Below, one piece after another: positions 25,318-32,169 of a stretch of DNA of 64,000 bases. The translations under genes and the position numbers were made by a program. Each line of letters begins with the position of its first letter. The first letter of the stretch is position 1. The notes below the pieces were generated by a model, which was given only the letters and a program-made list of their open reading frames with translations, searched no databases and had not been told where the DNA came from. The stretch spans positions 297,470-361,469 of the forward strand of contig BQMO01000001.1 in the NCBI GenBank assembly GCA_022180725.1, in the 5' to 3' direction. The stretch is from Phycisphaerae bacterium (GTDB lineage Bacteria; Planctomycetota; Phycisphaerae; Phycisphaerales; UBA1924).

Positions 25318-25832
25318 TCGTCCGCCTCCGATCCCTTCCGTCCGCGGGCCGACGGCAGGCCAAAAAAGCTCACCCCATTCCAGTGTGCGCCCGTGATCTT
25401 CCGGGCGATCGCTGTGAGCGAGCGGTACACCTCGCCCTCGTACTCGAATCCGCGCGGCAGAACGCGGACCACCACGGCCTGTCCTTTGTACTCGCGGCGG
25501 AGCACGGCCCCCGGCTTTGGAAACGACGCCGGGCGGCCCAAGTTGAAGGCCGCCGCGACCGTCGTCCCCGGCCCCCGCGCCGTTGCCCGCGGCGCGCTCA
25601 GGCGGATCTCCGCGTCGTCGGCCAATTCGAGCGCCCGCCGCCGCGCTCGCTCGGACAACCCGCCCTCGCGGAGCGCCTGCATCCGCCAGACGATCCGTTT
25701 GACCAGGTGCTGCTTGTGGTTCGAGCGCGTCGGCTCGCCGAAGACCTCGGCATAGCGATGTCTTAGTTCGGGGACCGTGAGTCGGCCCAGGGCCTTCACC
25801 GTCGCGGGAGTGTCATCGGGCGTGGGGATCAT
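25314..25832 (-). CDS. DUF2924 domain protein
   Basis: A 172-aa protein matching DUF2924: an N-terminal VPELRHRYAEVFGEPTRSNHKQHLVKRIVWRMQA helical domain and a C-terminal domain with PGAVLRREYKGQAVVVRVLPRGFEYEGEVYRSLTAIARKITGAHWNGVSFFGL. The family is known from its association with large serine recombinases. Both junctions are ATGA overlaps: with the recombinase at 25314 and with the small upstream gene at 25829. A DNA-binding or recombination accessory role is inferred. Confidence 0.9.
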   Translation of the reverse strand: MIPTPDDTPATVKALGRLTVPELRHRYAEVFGEPTRSNHKQHLVKRIVWRMQALREGGLSERARRRALELADDAEIRLSAPRATARGPGTTVAAAFNLGRPASFPKPGAVLRREYKGQAVVVRVLPRGFEYEGEVYRSLTAIARKITGAHWNGVSFFGLPSARGRKGSEADE

Positions 25833-26096
25833 CGGGACTCTCCGGTTCGCAAGGCGTCAACCGCCCTGGAGCGGACGATCAAGGCGAGCCGGTCCCGATG
25901 GTTCAAGTCCAGAATCCTCTCTTTCTGCCGGGGGCAAGATGTCCCCGGGCTCGCCCATGCGGCGGGCGTCGTACCGCCGCCGGCGCACGCCCTCGGCCAG
26001 GATCTCCGCGATGATCCGCAGCCGTCGGGCCGGCGTGAGCGGATGGTGGGGCGCGAGATCATCGCGCTCGACCGCCTCGGCGTGGTCGATGGTCAT
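25829..26096 (-). pseudogene. Small recombinase-operon leader gene, apparently frameshifted
   Basis: ATG 26096 opens a frame (MTIDHAEAVERDDL...RRLRIIAEILAEGVRRRRYDARRMGEPGDI) typical of the small helical protein preceding DUF2924 genes. The other frame, from about 25935 down to 25829, ends ERILDLNHRDRLALIVRSRAVDALRTGESR and its TGA overlaps the DUF2924 ATG, as coupled genes do. The two halves join if one base is removed from the run of five C (minus strand) near 25930-25934. One-base insertion, sequencing error or programmed shift are all possible. Confidence 0.5.
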
Positions 26097-26130
26097 GGGT
26101 GCGTCCGTGCGCGAGCCCGGAGGGGCCGGC

Positions 26131-26177
26131 GGTGGTCGGTTGTGCCCGCCCGCCGACGCGGCGGGCTGTCAACCACC
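26131..26177. repeat. GC-rich hairpin upstream of recombinase operon
   Basis: Inner stem GCCCGCC/GGCGGGC (26148-26154, 26160-26166) with loop GACGC, and outer GGTGGT/ACCACC arms (26131-26136, 26172-26177). It lies in the transcribed leader between the promoter motif at 26176-26205 and the first gene of the recombinase operon. It could be an attenuator, a recombinase binding region or an att-site arm. Confidence 0.35.
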
Positions 26178-26205
26178 ATCTACGCAAACGGTTCGGAATG
26201 TGGCG
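26176..26205 (-). promoter_or_regulatory. Bipartite ECF-like promoter of recombinase operon
   Basis: Reading leftward: CGCCAC (26205-26200), 14 nt, GCGTAGATGG (26185-26176). The match to the phage A copy at 19213-19242 extends into the upstream TT and several spacer bases. The first gene of the recombinase operon starts 80 bp downstream. It implies that the mobile island uses the same activator as the phages. Confidence 0.5.
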
Positions 26206-26254
26206 AAAGGTGGGTGATCGTAACCGTGCGTCAATCAGCGATGGGGCGTCACCA

Positions 26255-27214
26255 TCACAGACGGTTGTCGCGGGCCAGCCGCCAGTAGTACCGCCCGGCG
26301 GCGGTCAATCGGCACGCCTTGGACTGCATCGCGGCGTCGTACATGTGGTCCACGCCGACGGGGACGACGAGGTGAACCCGGTTGAGCGCCTGCAGCTTGC
26401 AGAACATCTTGTGCTTTGCGTCATCTCTCTTCTCACAGGTTGCCTCGCACTCTGGTGAGAGAGGCAGATCCTCTGCCGGGACGGGAAAGAGCGTTGGCAG
26501 TTCGCGGAGAATTGCGGTATCGATCGGCGGCGTGCACTTGCGGAGCGGCACGACCTTGGAGACATGCGACTTAAACAGGGGACGTTGATCCCACGCGCCG
26601 AGTGCACCTTCGACGAAAGCGTAGATTGACGGTGCGGTGACATCTCCCAACAGGTCAGCACCACCGCCTTCGAGGGCATCACCAACGAGCGAGCTGAAGA
26701 GGCCCGCGCCGCTCGATTCCACGGAGACCTGATCGCCCCGACTCGCCGTCAGAATCGATACACCTTCGCGCAGCACCGACTTAGTGTTGTCGATGGTCGG
26801 CGCTGTTCCCATGTTCCCCGAATGGCAACAGTCGAGGAGTATCACGACCTCGTCAGCCCGAGACTCATTCGCCATCTTCAGCACGTCCGCCATCGACACA
26901 CCCTCGTCGTAGGACTTGGCATCCTGAGTGACGAGGTAGCCGCCCAAGTTGTTTTCGGTGCCGTGGCCCGAAAAGTGCAGCAGGGCGACTTCCGCCTTGT
27001 CCCTGAACAGCTGGTCGATTGCCTGACGCAGCACTGATCGCGTGACGACAGTCGTACCGCCGCCGTTCGGGGCCACCATCGATCTGCATTCAAAGTTGGG
27101 CGTGCCGTTCTCGTGCTTCGAGAGAAGGGCTGCCATGCGCTCAGCATCGCTGACGCATCCCCGAAGTGCGCCGAACGAATACAGGTCGATGCCAACAAGC
27201 AGGGCACGGCGCAT
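26255..27214 (-). CDS. Caspase-like (C14) protease effector
   Basis: A 319-aa protein. The N-terminal 200 residues are a caspase/metacaspase fold: MRRALLVGIDLY, catalytic His84 in FSGHG, and catalytic Cys130 in LLDCCHSG. The C-terminal 100 residues contain a Cys/Glu-rich segment (SPECEATCEKRDDAKHKMFCKLQ) and a LVVPVGVDHMYDAAMQSKA region of unknown fold that may sense a signal or a substrate. It is the last gene of a TIR-TIR-caspase operon, 6 bp after the TIR gene. Caspase-like proteases kill infected cells by proteolysis in several bacterial immune systems. Confidence 0.85.
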   Translation of the reverse strand: MRRALLVGIDLYSFGALRGCVSDAERMAALLSKHENGTPNFECRSMVAPNGGGTTVVTRSVLRQAIDQLFRDKAEVALLHFSGHGTENNLGGYLVTQDAKSYDEGVSMADVLKMANESRADEVVILLDCCHSGNMGTAPTIDNTKSVLREGVSILTASRGDQVSVESSGAGLFSSLVGDALEGGGADLLGDVTAPSIYAFVEGALGAWDQRPLFKSHVSKVVPLRKCTPPIDTAILRELPTLFPVPAEDLPLSPECEATCEKRDDAKHKMFCKLQALNRVHLVVPVGVDHMYDAAMQSKACRLTAAGRYYWRLARDNRL

Positions 27215-27220
27215 CGCGGG

Positions 27221-27610
27221 CTACCTCGCCCCGCCGATAAGGGCTTTCAGGTTGTCCCACGTCCAGCGATAGACCTTGTCGTCGGGAAGCGCTGTCGTCG
27301 GCTTGGTGCAGGTCTTGTCCGCGTAAGCCGCAAGCAGGAAATACGGCTTGCCCTTCTCTCGGGCGATGCTCAACTCGGCTGCAACGCCGCTGGCGAGATG
27401 CGTGGACTGCCCGCACAGCACGATCACAACGTCGATGTTCTCCATCCGACGTCGGACCTTCTCTTTCCAGTCGCCAGGAAGGTGGTCTCGCACCGAGCCG
27501 TCCACGAAATCAAACGGAGCATCCGGGTGCTTGGCCTGTCCGGCAAGCATGAGTTTCGCATCGGAGTCGTGGTCGTAGTCGAAGCTAATGAACGCGCGTT
27601 TCCCGGCCAT
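27221..27610 (-). CDS. TIR-like protein (ThsB / MTH538 group)
   Basis: A 129-aa protein from ATG 27610. KRAFISFDYDHDSDAKL opens the TIR-like (DUF1863) fold of Thoeris ThsB proteins, and VVIVLCGQSTHLASGVAAELSIA carries the candidate catalytic Glu79. These enzymes detect phage and convert NAD into a cyclic ADP-ribose type messenger. It lies between another TIR gene (17 bp upstream) and the caspase gene (6 bp downstream). It is more similar to the divergent plus-strand TIR protein at 28135 than to its upstream neighbour. Confidence 0.85.
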   Translation of the reverse strand: MAGKRAFISFDYDHDSDAKLMLAGQAKHPDAPFDFVDGSVRDHLPGDWKEKVRRRMENIDVVIVLCGQSTHLASGVAAELSIAREKGKPYFLLAAYADKTCTKPTTALPDDKVYRWTWDNLKALIGGAR

Positions 27611-27627
27611 TCGATTGTCTCCGTAGC

Positions 27628-28032
27628 TCAGCGGCCCCACCGCCGGATTGCGTCCACGATGGTGCCGGTGTTCCAGCCGACGATCTCCGTGGCATTGTCT
27701 TGGACGACCTGGGGTAACCGCTCGCTCCCCCACGGCCTGATCGCGATGATGGGCGTGCCAATGCGTCGGGCGAACTGCAACTCCCAATCCATCCACCCGC
27801 TACGGGCCGAGTACATGCCTGCGAGGACGAGCATCACGTCGGCGGGTCGTATCTGGTTCCGGAGGTGGTACTCAAGGCGATCCCGGCTGTCGAGGGGATC
27901 GTGCTCCGGCACGCTCAGGTTCTCCCAGTCGAAGTTGCGCGCCTGGTCGAGAAAGTCGCAGATGCGGTAGTAGTCCTCGCTGTACTCCCAGTCGTGGCAG
28001 ACGAAGACGGAATAGGTCCTCAGCGCCGGCAT
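27628..28032 (-). CDS. TIR-like protein, second type
   Basis: A 134-aa protein starting YSVFVCHDWEYSEDYYRICDFLDQ, with a variable loop and then ADVMLVLAGMYSARSGWMDWELQFARRIGTPIIAIRPWG, where Glu84 follows an aromatic as in TIR active sites. This is a different branch from the FISFD-type TIR proteins next door. It is the first gene of the minus-strand operon. The two TIR types may sense different phage triggers or form a mixed filament. Confidence 0.83.
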   Translation of the reverse strand: MPALRTYSVFVCHDWEYSEDYYRICDFLDQARNFDWENLSVPEHDPLDSRDRLEYHLRNQIRPADVMLVLAGMYSARSGWMDWELQFARRIGTPIIAIRPWGSERLPQVVQDNATEIVGWNTGTIVDAIRRWGR

Positions 28033-28083
28033 CGGTCCTCCAAGCCCGGGCGGAGTGCCCCGGGTACGATCTCAGTGATCCAA

Positions 28084-28114
28084 GGATGAACCGCAGATGA
28101 TAGAGCGTTCATCC
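28084..28114. promoter_or_regulatory. Operator-like inverted repeat between divergent TIR genes
   Basis: A perfect 8-bp inverted repeat GGATGAAC/GTTCATCC (28084-28091, 28107-28114) with a 15-nt spacer lies in the 102-bp divergent gap between the minus-strand TIR operon and the plus-strand TIR gene. A second dyad, two copies of CCCGGG at 28045-28050 and 28059-28064, is nearby. It is suited to co-repress both directions; no regulator gene is encoded in the cluster. Confidence 0.4.
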
Positions 28115-28134
28115 CCGTGGAAGGGAGGTTGCGT

Positions 28135-28533
28135 GTGGCCAAGAAGCGGGTCTTCATCAGCTTCGACATCGCCGATCGGGACGTGAAGCAGAACCTGGTG
28201 ACCCAGGCGGCCGACCCCGCCTGCCCATTTACGTTCAGCGACAACTCGATCCAGCAGGCCCTGTCAGAGAGGTGGGTTACAGAGGCGCGTCGGCTGATCG
28301 GCGAATCGGACTTCGTCATCGTCCTTTGCGGCGATCAAACGCACCAGGCCAAGGGCGTCGAGACGGAACTCCAGATTGCCAAGGAGCTTGGCAAGCCCTA
28401 TGCCCTCATCAAGGCGACTCGCCAGTACTCCGCCACCCGCCCCAAGTCCGCGAGCCCGAGCGAGGCAATGTATCCCGCGACGTGGCCGACGGTTGCGGCG
28501 CTGTTGCGTGGTGAGAGGCCGCAAGTCGCGTGA
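28135..28533 (+). CDS. TIR-like protein, divergent third copy
   Basis: A 132-aa protein. GTG 28135 is chosen because AGGGAGG ends 6 nt upstream; an in-frame GTG at 28117 has no such box. KKRVFISFDIADRDVKQNL and FVIVLCGDQTHQAKGVETELQIAKELGKPYALIKA (candidate Glu78) place it in the same group as the TIR protein at 27221-27610, a paralogue pair. It faces away from the TIR-caspase operon across a 102-bp shared control region. Confidence 0.82.
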   Translation: MAKKRVFISFDIADRDVKQNLVTQAADPACPFTFSDNSIQQALSERWVTEARRLIGESDFVIVLCGDQTHQAKGVETELQIAKELGKPYALIKATRQYSATRPKSASPSEAMYPATWPTVAALLRGERPQVA

Positions 28534-28832
28534 GCGCGTGTGCTCTCGATTTCGGTACCGTTCCGATCCCCGCCCACCCCTGATCGCAACCCCGCGTCAA
28601 ATCGGCGGAGGTGTCAACCGAGAGTCGGAGAGAGTTTGAGAGGTTTGGCCGGGAGGCCGACCGGAACCCACGGGGTTCTCGTCGCCCGCCCGATGAGCCG
28701 GACCAAACCGAGAGCGCGGCCGAGCGGGCCGGATGCCGATCGGGCGGCGCAAACCCCAATTCTGACGGGACTTTGCGCGGCCCGCCGCGAGCACCCCCGG
28801 ACGCCCTGAGACCGCCCGGTGCGTAAAGCAAA

Positions 28833-28856
28833 ACCGGCCCGCTTTCGCGGGCCGGT
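28833..28856 (-). terminator. Strong intrinsic terminator (minus strand)
   Basis: A perfect 10-bp stem ACCGGCCCGC/GCGGGCCGGT (28833-28842/28847-28856) with a 4-nt loop; on the minus strand it is followed by TTTTGCTTT. No minus-strand gene lies immediately upstream, so it may be a leftover of a lost gene or may insulate the TIR genes from integrase-side transcription. Confidence 0.6.
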
Positions 28857-28872
28857 CAGAAGCTCCCCTGTA

Positions 28873-28942
28873 CGGAACCGTTTCAAACCGTCGAATCCTG
28901 CCTTGAGCCACCATGTCGGCCTCGAATTGCTGTTTAACAGGC
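28873..28942. repeat. Left copy of a diverged ~70-bp repeat
   Basis: Bases 28873-28898 match 31609-31634 at 24 of 26 positions, and TTTAACAGGC (28933-28942) matches GTTAACAGGC (31670-31679) at 9 of 10. The unmatched interval between them has almost the same length in both copies (34 and 35 nt). The two copies bracket the solitary integrase and the Fic gene, suggesting end sequences or recombination sites of a mobile segment. Confidence 0.5.
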
Positions 28943-29051
28943 TTGGCGCTATCAAAAACGCGGTTGGCGGGTGAGCGGCGTTCGTCGCGGGGCTTGGCCC
29001 GCGGCGAATGCCGCCCGCCGACCACCCCGCCCGCGGGGTGCAAATACTCCA

Positions 29052-29128
29052 TTCGGCGCTCTCGATCCGTTAACCGGCGGCTGCGTCCAAAACTGGCCGC
29101 TTCCGGTTAACGGATCGAGAGCGCCGAA
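29052..29128. repeat. Perfect 26-bp inverted repeat upstream of the integrase
   Basis: Arms 29052-29077 and 29103-29128 are perfectly complementary over 26 bp with a 25-nt loop. Each arm contains CCGTTAACCGG or its complement, and GTTAAC also forms the centre of the arms at 31583-31594 and 31667-31678. The structure is 81 bp upstream of the integrase ATG. Abutted IS ends, a recombination hairpin or a strong terminator are possible. Confidence 0.6.
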
Positions 29129-29208
29129 CGGCTGCTCCGGCCCTGTCGAGGCGGCGAGTGGCAGGATGTCGGCCCGCGTTCCCATCGCCGGACAGTATAC
29201 AACCACCC

Positions 29209-30300
29209 ATGCCCGCCAACCCCTTCCTCCGCCTGCTCCGGGTCCTGGCCGGGGCGGGACAGGACGACCTACGCCGCCAGGTCCAGTATCTGAAAGCGGA
29301 GAACGAGGTCCTCCGATCCAAGATCGCCGGTCCGGTGCGGGTGTCGGCCAAGGAACGCTCCCGGCTGGCCAAACTCGCCAAGCCGCTGGGGTTGGCCCTT
29401 CGATCGATCGTCTCGATCGCCCAGCCCGAGACGGTGATGCGGTGGATACGGGAGGCCGACCGCAAGCGCCCCAAGAAGCGGCCCGGGGTCCGCCGCGCGG
29501 GGCGGCCGCGCACGCCCGAGGATGTGCGCCAGGTAGTGCTGCGGATCGCCGAGGAAACCGGCTGGGGGTACACGCGCATCCTCGGCGAACTCAAGAAACT
29601 CCACATCAAGGTGTCCCGCAGCACCGTCGTCAACATCCTGCGCGAGGCCGGACTGCCCACCGCGCCCGAGCGCGGCGAGCGGACGTGGGAGGAGTTCATC
29701 GCCTCGCACGCCAAGACGCTGTGGGCGTGCGACTTCGTGCAGCAGCGGGTGCTCACGCTGCGGGGGTTTCGGGACGCGTTCCTGCTGGTGTTCGTAAACG
29801 TCGCCACGCGCCGGGCGGTCGCCACGACCAGCACCGAGCACCCCGACGCGGCATGGGTGGCTGAACAGGTGGCGCGGTTCAAGGCGGCGTCGGGCACACG
29901 GGGCTCGTGGGGGACGTGGGGGACGGCGTGCCGCGTGCTGACCCGCGACCGCGATCAGAAGTTCGGGAAGGCCTTCGATGGGGCGCTGCGGGCCAAGGGG
30001 ATCACGCCGGTCCGCCTGCCACACTGCGCCCCGAACCTCAACGCGCACGTCGAGCGGTTCATCCAGACGCTCCAGAACGAGTGCCTGGACCGGTTCATCG
30101 TGTGCGGCAGGGAGCACCTCGACCATCTGATCACCGAGTTCATCGAGCACTACAACGCGGAGCGCCCGCATTCGTCGATCGGGCACCGGCCGCCGGCGGG
30201 ACGTGCACCCCTTCTGCGGATTGCAGGGCGCGACGGCCCGATCCGATGCCGCACCCGCTTGGGCGGGGTGCTGCGGCACTACTACCGGCTGGCGGCGTGA
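29209..30300 (+). CDS. Solitary rve-family integrase/transposase
   Basis: A 363-aa DDE recombinase; ATG 29209 (MPANPFLRLL) is preferred to an upstream ATG because homologous sequence begins there. After an N-terminal coiled coil (LRRQVQYLKAENEVLRSKI) and an HTH region (ETGWGYTRILGELKKL), the catalytic triad appears in WACDF, LTRDRDQKFG and HVERFIQTLQNECLDRFI, followed by the YNAERPHSSIGHRPP tail motif. Single-gene integrases of this type are frequent in planctomycetes. No normal IS terminal repeats flank it; a large hairpin lies upstream. Confidence 0.82.
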   Translation: MPANPFLRLLRVLAGAGQDDLRRQVQYLKAENEVLRSKIAGPVRVSAKERSRLAKLAKPLGLALRSIVSIAQPETVMRWIREADRKRPKKRPGVRRAGRPRTPEDVRQVVLRIAEETGWGYTRILGELKKLHIKVSRSTVVNILREAGLPTAPERGERTWEEFIASHAKTLWACDFVQQRVLTLRGFRDAFLLVFVNVATRRAVATTSTEHPDAAWVAEQVARFKAASGTRGSWGTWGTACRVLTRDRDQKFGKAFDGALRAKGITPVRLPHCAPNLNAHVERFIQTLQNECLDRFIVCGREHLDHLITEFIEHYNAERPHSSIGHRPPAGRAPLLRIAGRDGPIRCRTRLGGVLRHYYRLAA

Positions 30301-30321
30301 TGCACGACCGTACCGCCGCTG

Positions 30322-30368
30322 GTCAAGCCTGCTTGACTAGTGGCCGATAATGGTCAAGACTTCTTGAC
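30322..30368 (+). promoter_or_regulatory. Two identical operator dyads before the fic gene
   Basis: GTCAAG-N4-CTTGAC occurs twice, at 30322-30337 and 30353-30368, both extended as GGTCAAG...CTTGACTAG. Centres are 31 bp apart, close to three helical turns, so bound dimers would lie on the same DNA face. The second dyad ends 36 bp before the fic start. The Fic protein itself has a C-terminal winged helix and may bind here. Confidence 0.65.
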
Positions 30369-30404
30369 TAGCGGAGGCCGCTGGAAAAGGGGGCTTTCAT
30401 AGCC

Positions 30405-31556
30405 ATGCCACGAACGACCGGGACATATCGGCTGACCAGGGTCGGTAACGAGGAGGTGCGGGCGTTCGTGTCCGAACCCCTGCCGCCCAAGAACCCGCCG
30501 CTCGTGCTCGACGAGGCGATGGCGGCGTTGCACGCCGAGGCCGTCGCGGCGGTCGGGCAACTCGGCGTCGCCGGCGCGATGGTGCCCAGCGCCGAGTGGT
30601 TCCTCTACGGCTTCGTCCGCAAAGAGGCGCTGGTCTCGTCCGAGATCGAGGGGACGCAGGCGACACTCCAGGACGTGGTCACCTATGAGGCGACGAAGCA
30701 GGCCGAGCGCCCCGACGACGTGCGCGAGGTCTGCAACTACGTTGATGCGTTGACCTTTGCGCGCGAGCAGATCGCCAAGCCGAAGGGCTTGCCGCTGAGC
30801 ACACGCCTGCTGTGCGAGGCGCACAAGCGGCTCATGCGCGGCGTTCGCGGTGCTGACAAGCGGCCCGGCGAGATCCGCCGCTCGCAGAACTGGATCGGCG
30901 GAACACGGCCCGGCAACGCGCGGTTCGTGCCGCCCCCGCCAGAGGACGTGCCCGCGCTCATGGCGCAGCTCGACAAGTGGCTGTACTCCGATGACGCGCT
31001 GCCGCCACTGGTGAAGGCCGGGCTGGCGCACGTGCAGTTCGAGACGATCCACCCGTTTCTGGATGGCAACGGCCGCATCGGGCGTCTGCTCATCACGCTG
31101 CTGCTCGAGCACTGGGGATTGCTCAAGTCCCCGATGCTGTACCTCAGCCTGGCGTTCAAGCGCCGACAGCAGGAGTACTACGCGCGCCTCGGAGGTGTGC
31201 GGACCGAGGGCGAATGGGAAGCATGGACGAGGTTCTACCTTGAGTGCGTCCGCGAGGCGGCCGACGACGGCGTGCGTGCCGCTCAGGCGATCTTCGCGAT
31301 CATCGGCAAGGACCGCGCGCGGCTCATCAAGCACGCGGCGGTCACCGTGCCCGCGGTGCGCCTGCTCGACCTGCTGCCCTCGCGCCCGGTGGTCACGCTG
31401 CCGCTGGCGGTGGACCTGCTCGGCGTCAGCAAGCCGACGGCGATCAAGGCCATCGAGGCGCTCGAGTCGGTCGGCGTGCTGAAAGAGACTTCCGGCAAGC
31501 GCCGCGACCGGGTGTACGCCTACCAGAAGTACCTGGACACGCTCACCGGCGAATGA
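30405..31556 (+). CDS. Fic family protein, class II, with winged-helix C-terminus
   Basis: A 383-aa protein. The N-terminal inhibitory motif SSEIEG is at 78-83 (class II Fic, auto-inhibited in cis), and the active-site loop HPFLDGNGRIGR at 216-227 is complete, so AMP (or another nucleotide) transfer to a target hydroxyl is expected. Residues about 310-375 form a winged helix (TLPLAVDLLGVSKPTAIKAIEALESVGVL). Similar SoFic-type proteins adenylylate themselves. The gene lies between operator dyads and a hairpin repeat and has no antitoxin partner. Confidence 0.9.
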   Translation: MPRTTGTYRLTRVGNEEVRAFVSEPLPPKNPPLVLDEAMAALHAEAVAAVGQLGVAGAMVPSAEWFLYGFVRKEALVSSEIEGTQATLQDVVTYEATKQAERPDDVREVCNYVDALTFAREQIAKPKGLPLSTRLLCEAHKRLMRGVRGADKRPGEIRRSQNWIGGTRPGNARFVPPPPEDVPALMAQLDKWLYSDDALPPLVKAGLAHVQFETIHPFLDGNGRIGRLLITLLLEHWGLLKSPMLYLSLAFKRRQQEYYARLGGVRTEGEWEAWTRFYLECVREAADDGVRAAQAIFAIIGKDRARLIKHAAVTVPAVRLLDLLPSRPVVTLPLAVDLLGVSKPTAIKAIEALESVGVLKETSGKRRDRVYAYQKYLDTLTGE

Positions 31557-31582
31557 ACCGCGTGCGCTCTCTGTTTGGGAAA

Positions 31583-31679
31583 CCTGTTAACCAGCGGGTA
31601 TCCCCGATCGGAACGGGTTCAAACCGTCGAATCCGGGCCGCCAGAGGGGTTTCAGCAGGCCGTTCTCTGGTTAACAGGC
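31583..31679. repeat. Right repeat with 12-bp inverted ends
   Basis: CCTGTTAACCAG (31583-31594) and CTGGTTAACAGG (31667-31678) are perfectly inverted around 72 nt, inside which CGGA-ACGG (31609-31616) can pair with CCGT and TCCG leaving a 4-nt bulge. The interior carries the sequence shared with 28873-28898. It lies directly after fic and abuts the broken end of a nuclease gene, marking the right limit of an inserted segment. Confidence 0.55.
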
Positions 31680-31889
31680 CCACAATCGGTACGTGGGAGG
31701 GGTCGCCAACAGGTCAACGAACTTGCCGAACGCGGTCGGCACCTGGCGCCCGATCAGCAGCCAGCCCGGGTCCACCACGGTGATGTCGGCGGCGAGCACG
31801 CCTTCGAGCCGACTCTCGCTGTCCATGCCGGTGAATGCGACCGGCTGGAGCCGCTGACCGAGTTTCCACATGCCGACCTCCATAGGCAT
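31671..31889 (-). pseudogene. Truncated N-terminus of a DUF91/NucS-like nuclease
   Basis: From ATG 31889 (GGAAG 6 nt upstream) the frame reads MEVGMWKLGQRLQPVAFTGMDSESRLEGVLAADITVVDPGWLLIGRQVPTAFGKFVDLLA and then degenerates into the adjacent repeat, stopping at 31671. The opening matches the start of endonuclease-like proteins of the DUF91/NucS type, in which the ESRLE..I..DP..L..LLVIGRQV..FGG.IDLLA segment precedes the catalytic ELK. The catalytic half is gone. The cut at about 31700 dates the insertion of the integrase/fic segment after this gene. Confidence 0.6.
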
Positions 31890-32169
31890 TCAGCGCTTCC
31901 TGGTTGAATCGCGGCCGCGAGTGACCTCCCGGTTCGACCGTTCAGTTCCCGAACCACTTTCGGCGAGCTGGCCGTCATGATATGGTTTCTAGGAGCACCC
32001 GGCAGGCTTGGCTCGGGGCCATTACCATTGGCGGCATCCAGCGCCCCTTCATTGGCTGCCAGCATCGCGGGGGCCACGTGACGGAATTCTGCCCTTGCGA
32101 CGGATGGTCTTTGATAGGGGTGGCATATCCCGGCCCACACCTGAGTGACAGACGCGAACCGGACGCCGC

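Larger units (their letters stand above)
28534..29208. other. 675-bp non-coding region upstream of the solitary integrase
   Basis: No gene is supported. In order it holds a perfect 10-bp stem (28833-28856), a 26-bp sequence (28873-28898) matching 31609-31634 at 24 positions, a TTTAACAGGC end (28933-28942), and a perfect 26-bp inverted repeat (29052-29077/29103-29128). Base composition and lack of coding signal suggest remnants of mobile DNA. Confidence 0.5.

Noticed and set aside
28597..29052. 151-codon minus-strand frame upstream of the integrase
   Set aside because: Arg/Gly/Pro-biased with no ribosome-binding site, and it runs through the terminator stem and the repeat; composition is as expected for non-coding G+C-rich DNA.
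31600..31640. tRNA T-arm-like GGGTTCAAACC sequence
   Set aside because: The stem lacks one C on the 3' side and no acceptor, anticodon or D arm is present; the left copy does not even form the stem.
31583..31678. Integron attC site
   Set aside because: The arms are GTTAAC palindromes and do not satisfy the RYYYAAC/GTTRRRY box pattern, and no tyrosine integron integrase is present.
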